Assembly: GCA_028370155.1 (NCBI GenBank)
Contig: CP116670.1
Location: forward strand, 3,410,001 to 3,474,000
Length of the DNA stretch: 64,000 bases
Direction: 5' to 3'
Source of the DNA: Arthrobacter sp. OVS8
GTDB lineage: Bacteria; Actinomycetota; Actinomycetes; Actinomycetales; Micrococcaceae
Shown here: positions 58,460-64,000 of the stretch, in pieces
Layout: the number at the start of each line of letters is the position of its first letter
Position numbering within the stretch: the stretch's first letter is position 1
Program-made: the position numbers and the translations under genes
Notes under the pieces: generated by a model
The model's database searches: none
What the model was told of the DNA's origin: nothing
The model's input: the letters and a program-made list of their open reading frames with translations, nothing else

Positions 58460-59688
58460 GTGAAAATCATTGCTGCTGAAGTCTTTGTGACCAGCCCTTC
58501 GCGGAACTTCGTGACCCTGCGGATCACCACGGAGGATGGTGTGACGGGCATCGGGGACGCGACGTTGAACGGGCGCGAGCTCGCGGTGGCCGCGTATTTG
58601 AAGGAGCATGTTGCGCAGTTGCTGATCGGGAAGGACCCGCACCGGATCGAGGATACCTGGCAGTTCCTGTACCGGTCCTCGTACTGGCGGCGGGGTCCGG
58701 TGACGATGGCCGCGATCGCCGCGGTGGACATGGCGTTGTGGGACATCAAGGGCAAGCTGGCCGGGATGCCGGTGTACCAGTTGTTGGGCGGGGCTTCGCG
58801 GAACGGGCTGCGCGCGTACGGGCATGCCTCGGGCGCGGACCTGCCGTCGTTGTTCGATTCGGTCCGGGAGCACCTGGAGCTCGGGTACAAGTCGATCCGG
58901 ATCCAGACCGCGGTGCCCGGGATCAAGGCCGTGTACGGGGTCGCGGCGCAGGCGCAGGCCTCGGGGAGCGGTATGACTACGAGCCCGCCGGGCGCGGTGC
59001 GTTCCCGCTGGAGGAGGACTGGGACACCCGGGCGTACCTGCGGCACCTGCCGTCCGTGTTCGAGGCGGTCCGGAACGAGTTCGGCCCGGAGCTGCCGCTG
59101 CTCCATGACGGGCACCACCGGATGACGCCGATCCAGGCCGCGAAGCTGGGCAAGGCGCTGGAGCCTTATGACTTGTTCTGGCTGGAGGACTGCACCCCGG
59201 CGGAGAACCAGGAGGCGTTGCGCCTGGTCCGGCAGCACACCACCACGCCGCTGGCGATCGGTGAGATTTTCAACACCGTGTATGACTACCAGACGATCAT
59301 CAAGGAACAGCTGATCGACTACGTCCGGGCCGCCTCCACGCACTTCGGCGGGATCAGCCCGTTGAAGAAGGTGATGGACTTCGCCGCGCAGTACCAGATC
59401 AAGTCCGGCTTCCACGGCCCCACCGACATTTCCCCGGTCGGGTTCGCCGCGCAGCTGCACGTGGGCCTGGCGATCCACAACTACGGGATCCAGGAATACA
59501 TGCAGCACTCGGATAAGACCAACGAGGTCTTCGAGCAGTCCATGACGTTCGTCGACGGATACCTGCACCCGGGCGACAAACCCGGCATCGGCGTCGAATT
59601 CAACGAAGAGGCCGCCGCCGCGTTCCCGTACCAGCAGGCCTACCTGCCCTACAACCGCCTCGTCGACGGAACCGTTCACGACTGGTAG
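58460..59688 (+). CDS. ManD-type D-mannonate/D-gluconate dehydratase, frameshifted
   Basis: A roughly 410-residue enolase-superfamily enzyme of the ManD/RspA type. The start [65 protein letters not shown] and the [13 protein letters not shown] region match ManD. It dehydrates D-mannonate or D-gluconate to KDG, or may be a low-activity member of the family. GTG 58460 is the start; one G near 58962 joins the frames. Its first two thirds use many TTG and G-ending codons, unlike its neighbours. Confidence 0.8.
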
Positions 59689-59714
59689 TCAGGAAATGAT
59701 CGAGGGCGCAGAGA

Positions 59715-59758
59715 AGGTCCCGGGCGGGAGTCGAGGCTCAGCCGCCCGGGACCTGGCT
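59715..59758 (+). terminator. Terminator of the sugar-acid operon
   Basis: Perfect 13-bp stem (59715-59727 with 59742-59754) with a 14-base loop, followed by GGCTTTT. It ends the dgo/man operon. Confidence 0.7.
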
Positions 59759-59796
59759 TTTGTGCGCCTGGGCATGCGCCCCAGGCAACGGCGAGG

Positions 59797-60006
59797 CTAG
59801 TGAATGAGTTCCCTGGTCATGCCGAAGGGGACCTGGTCGGACAGCGCAGCCGTGTAGTGGCCGGGCTTGTGCCGGGTGATCAGGATGCCCTGCGTCCCGG
59901 TGGCCATGGCGATCTGCTGGAGTCCGCGCACGGCGTCGTCGAGCCGTTCGTCCAGGACCTGGCGGCTGTCAACCTGGATTTCAATGCACTCGGTTATTGT
60001 GGTCAT
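59797..60006 (-). CDS. Small conserved hypothetical protein
   Basis: A 69-residue protein: MTTITECIEIQVDSRQVLDERLDDAVRGLQQIA then GILITRHKPGHYTAALSDQVPFGMTREL. No transmembrane segment or signal peptide. The composition and codon pattern look coding. The function is unknown. It is monocistronic and convergent with the dgo operon. Confidence 0.6.
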   Translation of the reverse strand: MTTITECIEIQVDSRQVLDERLDDAVRGLQQIAMATGTQGILITRHKPGHYTAALSDQVPFGMTRELIH

Positions 60007-60329
60007 CGCTCTGTTCTTTCTTGGGAGTTACTCGTTGGCCCCAATAATTGAAGCGACAATAACGTCATATTTATCGGCCCGTCAAATCACCACGCTGTGT
60101 CTCGTCGGAGCCTGTCCGGACCCATGATTCGACCGGTGCCTGCCGCGCGCCGCTGACCTGCAGTTCCATCCCTGCCCGGGTCTCTCTCGTGAGGATGCTC
60201 ACCCGGGGACGGGCGGGACGCTTCCGGGCGAACAATTCAGTGTCGCGGACGGCGGTTGCTGCTACGGTCCGCTGCGTCGTGGACTGCCCTGAGGCTGGGG
60301 CCGCGGACACCGGGCCCGCCAGGTGCGGC

Positions 60330-60676
60330 TCAGTCCTTGTCGAGTTCGGCCAGAATGGATTTCGCTGCTTTGGCGATGTCGTCATGGTCGTTCTGGGCGG
60401 CCCGGCTTTCGATGGCGAGGATTGCGCAGCGGTGCAGGCGTCGGAAGTCGCCGAACGGGAAGCTGTACCGGCCCTTTGTGCCCTCAGTTTTCTCGCTGTC
60501 TGTGCCCAAATGCCAGGTGCCGTATTCGGTGTAGCCGTGCTTGTCGATGTAGGCGTTCTCCTGGCCGGTATCGGGGCATGCTCGCTCCAGTCGTCGCGCG
60601 CATCCCGGGCGATCCTGGAGTCTTTGATCAGCTGCCGGGCGTGGCTGAGGCCTGCCTGATTGAGTTTGACTGACAT
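60330..60676 (-). CDS. Small hypothetical protein, frameshifted
   Basis: A roughly 115-residue protein after one C is added near 60580 (EHAPDTGQENAYIDKHGY). Recurrent features are LNQAGLSHARQLIKDSRI, GTWHLGTDSEKTEGTKGRYSFPFGDFRRLHRCAI and a helical acidic tail. No known domain. Its ATG at 60676 is fixed by MSVKLNQAG. The unrepaired alternative frame downstream is non-coding in style. Confidence 0.55.
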
Positions 60677-60774
60677 GGTGTTCCTTTCTTCGACTCGTGG
60701 CGCCCGTACGGCAGATGGGTCCTGGGATCGAGGCTGCGTGGCTGCCGGCTATGGGTGCCGCGATCATTAAGACC

Positions 60775-61125
60775 TCACTGTTTGTCTGTCGTTTGGTCAC
60801 CGTGGCGCGCGGGTTTTGACGACGGGCCGCCCCAGCGGCGCCACGCCAGGGCTGCGGCGGCGACGGCAAGGATGAGCACCGCGGCCAGCACATACGGAGC
60901 GAAGTCCACACGGGTTTCCTTCGCGGCCGGTGTTTCGCCGGTGCCCGGGTCGACGGGGCCGGCAGGGGACGCGGAGTCAGTGGGTGTCGCCGTGGTGGTG
61001 CCGGCATTGAGGGCGCTCAACCCGTCAGCGTGATGGGGTGTTGCAGCACTGCCTGCCGCCGTGGGCACAAGGAAGGCTGCGCACAGCGCGAGTGCGGCGA
61101 AGGCGGTCCTGAGAATAGACTTCAT
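60775..61125 (-). CDS. Secreted or anchored small protein with signal peptide and C-terminal helix
   Basis: A 116-residue protein. An N-terminal signal (SILRTAFAALALCAAFLVPTAAGSA), a Thr/Pro/Ala-rich linker, then a C-terminal hydrophobic helix (YVLAAVLILAVAAAALAW) followed by a short basic tail. The arrangement suggests a cell-surface anchored protein. It has no recognised family. Confidence 0.5.
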   Translation of the reverse strand: MKSILRTAFAALALCAAFLVPTAAGSAATPHHADGLSALNAGTTTATPTDSASPAGPVDPGTGETPAAKETRVDFAPYVLAAVLILAVAAAALAWRRWGGPSSKPARHGDQTTDKQ

Positions 61126-61185
61126 CGGTTCTCCTTTTCAAAGCACATGTGGCGCGGGCCCAAGTGACACCTGCACGGAGGCTGA

Positions 61186-61203
61186 TTATCAGCATGCTTA
61201 CTA
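61186..61203. promoter_or_regulatory. Palindromic motif TTATCAGC-AT-GCTTACTA, copy 3
   Basis: The third copy of the TCAGC-(A/T)T-GCTTA palindrome, in an AT-rich patch 60 bases upstream of the signal-peptide gene and 170 bases from the DUF6480 gene. The 246-base interval holds no other gene. Confidence 0.4.
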
Positions 61204-61370
61204 TAACTAGTCGGGGACGCCTCCGCCAGAGGGGCCGGGCCATCCTTTAGGCCGCCCAACGCCAACGAACTCAAACCGTGGCCGAAGATTGACCCGCCGG
61301 TGCTTGGGTCCTGGAGTTAATATGATGCTGGCACGAAGCTCAGAGTCCCCTCGATGCGGAAGGCGTAACC

Positions 61371-61602
61371 ATGAGCACCTATCATCCTGAAAACGACCCG
61401 GCCAACCCGGATCCGCCCAAACCTGCGGACCGCGCCACCCATCCAGAGATCCCCGGTGACAAGGATCCGGATCCGGCCGCCTCGGCCAACCCGGATCCGC
61501 TCAGCGGGAAGATCACGGGGCTGGAGCCGGGCGGGGAGTGCCTCCCGGAGAGACCCTCCGGCCGAAGACCAGATGAGCCGCGACCAGGGGCACAACGAGT
61601 AG
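61371..61602 (+). CDS. DUF6480 family protein, frameshifted
   Basis: A roughly 77-residue, acidic, proline-rich protein. After two one-base repairs (near 61540 and 61556) the C-terminus reads GLEPGGGVPPGETPPAEDQMSRDQ, the DUF6480 hallmark. The N-terminus has DPANPDPPKPADRATH. The function is unknown; it is common in Arthrobacter and Streptomyces. ATG 61371. Confidence 0.6.
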
Positions 61603-61631
61603 GCGGCCACCGGCGACGACGTCGGCGGCCC

Positions 61632-62728
61632 TTACGTAAGGACGGTGAATTCTTCCGCCGGATAGCGGACCCCGTTGACCTGCAGCTGAAGGGTGTGGCC
61701 GCCGGGGTGGTGGACGCGCGTGGTCATTTGGCGGAACGCGTGGCGCTTCGAAAATGTCCGGGACTCGCCCGGGGCCAGGACGGCCGTTCCGAGTTTGAAT
61801 ACCTTCTCCGCGCGGGTGCCGTTGGCCTTGGCGTAGTGGACCACGTAGTCGACGGCGAGCCGGGCCTCCGCCGCCCGGTATTGGACACCGCAAACGTGAA
61901 GCCGAGCTCCCCGGGGAGCTCGACGACGGTGCGGTCCAGCTGCGGCGCCGTCACGGCCAGCGAGGCAGGCGCGAATCCCAGCAGTTCCAGCGCGCCGGGG
62001 TGCGCCTTCTTGAGCAGGGTCCGCAGCCCGTGCCGGACCACCCTGGCCGTGTTTCCGTCGGGCTCGGCCATCCATCGTGCCGCCGCGGCAACCACTTCGT
62101 CAGGGGCGTGGCGGGCCAGATCGTTCAGGTGGTTTGCCACCGAGCGCCGGACATCCTCGACGGGGTCCCGATACAGGGCGTCGAGGATCGGCAGGGTAGC
62201 GGCTGGCCGGTCCGTGATCTCGGGGACGCGGATGGCCCAGGGCAGGTAGGGCCGGGTGCCCTCGCTCGCGAGCCGGCGCACGTGCCAGTCCTGATGAGAT
62301 GTCCAGCCCTGGATGACGGCCAGCGCCCTGTCCAGATCGGCCGCAAGGAGCCGCCGGATCGCGAATTCCGCGGTAAGCCGCGGCGTCAGCTCTGCGAGGA
62401 GCGCCAGGCAGTCCTCGAAATCGGCGGGTTCCTTGTGCGTCAGGGCGAGGGTGGCCGCGGTCTCGGTCACGGGCCAGATCATCCAGCCGGTAAAGTCCGG
62501 ATCCTCCAGCGCCCGGCGGAAGATTGCCGCCGTGCCGGCGTAGTTTTCCGGCAGGTCGGCCAGCAGGGCGCGGCTCAGGAGGTCCGTGCGTTCCCGCAGG
62601 CTCAGTGGATCGAGGCGCCCGGCCATGCCGGCGAGGCCCGGGAAGGTGCGTCCCGGCGAGGCAGCGGCGAGGATCCGCTGCAGCGAGCGGACGACGTCCG
62701 CGTTGATCAGTTCATTCATGACGCCCAT
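61632..62728 (-). CDS. DNA alkylation repair-like protein (HEAT-fold), frameshifted
   Basis: A roughly 366-residue protein. The alpha-helical repeats match the AlkD/DNA_alkylation repair fold: MNELINADVVRSLQRIL, RPYLPWAIRVPEITDRPAATLPILDALYRDPVEDVRRSVANHLNDLARHAPDEV. AlkD removes alkylated bases. The C-terminal about 90 residues are a beta domain (TVVELPGELGFTFAVSNTG plus YPAEEFTVLT), recovered by one G near 61883, which is unusual for AlkD. ATG 62719 is the second possible start. No repair genes are adjacent. Confidence 0.7.
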
Positions 62729-62762
62729 GGCATCAGGCTACCGGGGAGCGCGGCGCCGGGCT

Positions 62763-62788
62763 GCAGCGGGGCTTTACGGCCCCGCTGC
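62763..62788. other. Stem-loop in the PAP2 5' region
   Basis: Perfect 10-bp arms (62763-62772 and 62779-62788) with a six-base loop, between the divergent AlkD-like and PAP2 genes. It lies 30 bases before the PAP2 start and could affect its mRNA. Confidence 0.35.
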
Positions 62789-62817
62789 CCCCGAACCGGG
62801 ATATTCTTCACGAAGGA

Positions 62818-63633
62818 ATGTCCAGACACGGCGTAGAGGCGGATGCGGAAATGGCTGAGGAAACAACCGGAAAATCACCCGGCAGATGGCGCGTATTCCA
62901 CGACAAATTCGTGGTGGAGGAACGCTACATGGAGGTCCGGGACCGGAAGAACCTGTACCGGATCGCCGTAGGCCTGATGATTCTGGGCGTCGTGCTGTTC
63001 TTCTCGATCCTTGCCGGTGTCCTCCAGCAGGACGGCCTGACCGCCGGCGACGAGCCGGTCCGCTCGTGGCTCCTCACCCTCCGCTCCGAACCGCTCACGA
63101 CCATCATGATCATCCTTGCGATCGTTTTCGGACCCGTCGCACTGCCGATCATCATCCTGGTGGTGACGGTGGCCTGGGGCCTGCTGGCCAAGCACGCCTG
63201 GCGGCCGATGCTCCTGGCCGGCGCCATGCTCACCGGTGTGATTCTGGCCCAGATCATCGGGCGCACCATTGACCGCCAGCGCCCGCCCGTGGACCTTATG
63301 CTCTTCGGCGCTGACTTCACCTTTTCTTTCCCATCGGGCCACGTCCTCGGCGCCTGCGACTTCCTGCTGGTCAGCGCCTACCTGGTTTTCTCCCGCCGGC
63401 ACAACCGCATGGCCGCCGTCGCAGGCTTCCTGCTGGCCGGCGTCGGGATCTTCTTCGCCGCGGTGAGCCGGCTGTACCTGGGCTACCACTGGCTGACCGA
63501 CGCGTTTGCCTCGCTGTCCATCTCGTTCGTGATCCTGGGCGGCGTGATCGCCCTGGACACCTGGCGGACCGCCCGGGTCCGGGGTGAGGAGATCACCGGA
63601 ACACTTTCCAAGGCCGATACGAGCCAGACGTAA
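62818..63633 (+). CDS. PAP2-family phosphatase membrane protein
   Basis: A 271-residue protein with six hydrophobic segments. The three-part PAP2 signature is complete: RTIDRQRPP (KxxxxxxRP-like), FPSGHVLGA (PSGH) and SRLYLGYHWLTD (SRxxxxxHxxxD). It dephosphorylates lipid phosphates such as undecaprenyl pyrophosphate or phosphatidate outside the membrane. ATG 62818 follows GAAGGA; an internal ATG at 62851 is in frame. Confidence 0.85.
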   Translation: MSRHGVEADAEMAEETTGKSPGRWRVFHDKFVVEERYMEVRDRKNLYRIAVGLMILGVVLFFSILAGVLQQDGLTAGDEPVRSWLLTLRSEPLTTIMIILAIVFGPVALPIIILVVTVAWGLLAKHAWRPMLLAGAMLTGVILAQIIGRTIDRQRPPVDLMLFGADFTFSFPSGHVLGACDFLLVSAYLVFSRRHNRMAAVAGFLLAGVGIFFAAVSRLYLGYHWLTDAFASLSISFVILGGVIALDTWRTARVRGEEITGTLSKADTSQT

Positions 63634-63680
63634 CTCAAGGGGTCTCTTGCCCGCTGCCGGCACCGGTGCCACAGTGGGGC

Positions 63681-63989
63681 ATGGCCACCGAAGAAGATGT
63701 CCGCCGCGCCGCATTGGCCCTCCCGGGTGTGGTCGAACGCCCCAGCTGGGGCCAGCCCGCCTGGTTCGCGGCCACGCTCATGGCCCGGATGTGGGAAGAG
63801 GGGTGCTCACGGTCAAGACCGAGGAACGCGAAGCGCTCGCCGGAACGGACCCGGAGACTTATTTCTGGACGGCCCATCATGAGCGTTCACCGTTGCTTGG
63901 TGCTCGTGCGGCTGGACCGCATCGACCTTACGGAACTCGGCGAGCTCCTCGAGGAGTCCCACCGCATCGCCGGGGGCGGGAGGCGCTAG
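63681..63989 (+). CDS. MmcQ/YjbR family protein, two frameshifts
   Basis: A roughly 103-residue DNA-binding-fold protein of the MmcQ/YjbR family. Visible are EEDVRRAALALPGVVERPSWGQPAWFAA, GVLTVKTEEREALAGTDPETYFWTAHH and LDRIDLTELGELLEESH. Frameshifts near 63803 (G run) and 63890 are repaired by added bases. The family is related to CyaY-like folds and has no certain activity. It lies near the window edge; nothing can be said about the last 11 bases. Confidence 0.75.
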   Translation: MATEEDVRRAALALPGVVERPSWGQPAWFAATLMARMWEEGCSRSRPRNAKRSPERTRRLISGRPIMSVHRCLVLVRLDRIDLTELGELLEESHRIAGGGRR

Positions 63990-64000
63990 GTCCGGCGTGA

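Noticed and set aside
1-64000. Mobile element, prophage or toxin-antitoxin system
   Set aside because: I found no transposase, integrase, phage structural gene or TA pair; the only repeats are intergenic palindromes.

Overview
The window looks like a chromosomal segment of an Arthrobacter or Pseudarthrobacter type actinobacterium (Micrococcaceae). It is uniformly GC-rich. Its gene content fits that group: Leloir galactose genes, many carbohydrate ABC importers without a local ATPase gene, DUF6221, DUF6480 and three-helix-bundle small proteins, and a GAF-ANTAR regulator. I see no rRNA, tRNA, CRISPR array, transposase, integrase or phage gene.

Sequence quality dominates the reading. About 38 of roughly 73 genes are interrupted by frameshifts. 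In nearly every case I traced, adding one base to a short homopolymer run (mostly G or C) restores one continuous family-typical protein. I therefore report these as single genes, not pseudogenes, and flag each frameshift. This is an inference; raw reads would settle it.

Layout: (1) 1-5827, a catabolic and transport operon: TctC-type binding protein, RraA-type aldolase, 3-hydroxyisobutyrate-dehydrogenase-like enzyme, DctM-like permease with a tiny membrane partner, cyclase-family hydrolase, then an MFS transporter. (2) 5938-14842, mixed genes: a double PQ-loop membrane protein, hydrolases, a CPA-type antiporter overlapping an atypical pyruvate kinase, and a MOSC protein. (3) 14839-19728, a peptide/nickel-type ABC importer with a fused double ATPase, preceded by two Fur/Zur-like operator sites. 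(4) 20180-32370, a galactoside locus: ArfB, a DeoR regulator facing galT-galK, a LacI regulator, a Gfo/Idh oxidoreductase, a sugar ABC importer and a GH36 alpha-galactosidase. Two copies of one palindromic repeat lie here, one of them expanded by a 54-bp tandem array. (5) 32384-42832, stress and housekeeping genes: DUF202 pair, TspO, a TetR/SDR divergon with a palindromic operator, DUF1992, a subtilase, a CapA-like protein, a DJ-1/PfpI protein, a VOC protein and hydrolases. (6) 42890-49237, signalling and stress: a blue-light LOV-GGDEF-EAL protein convergent with a GAF-ANTAR protein, a phosphoribosyltransferase-hydrolase fusion, and a universal stress protein. (7) 49398-59758, a sugar-acid operon: epimerase and aldo-keto reductase, then a FadR-type regulator divergent from a sugar ABC importer, D-galactonate dehydratase, KDPGal aldolase, KDPGal/KDG kinase and a ManD-type dehydratase. 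(8) 59797-64000, small uncharacterised proteins, a DNA-alkylation-repair-like protein, a PAP2 phosphatase and a MmcQ/YjbR protein.

Functionally, regions 4 and 7 fit together. Galactosides are imported and cut by the alpha-galactosidase, galactose enters the Leloir pathway through galK and galT, and galactonate or a related acid goes through the DgoD-DgoA-DgoK route.
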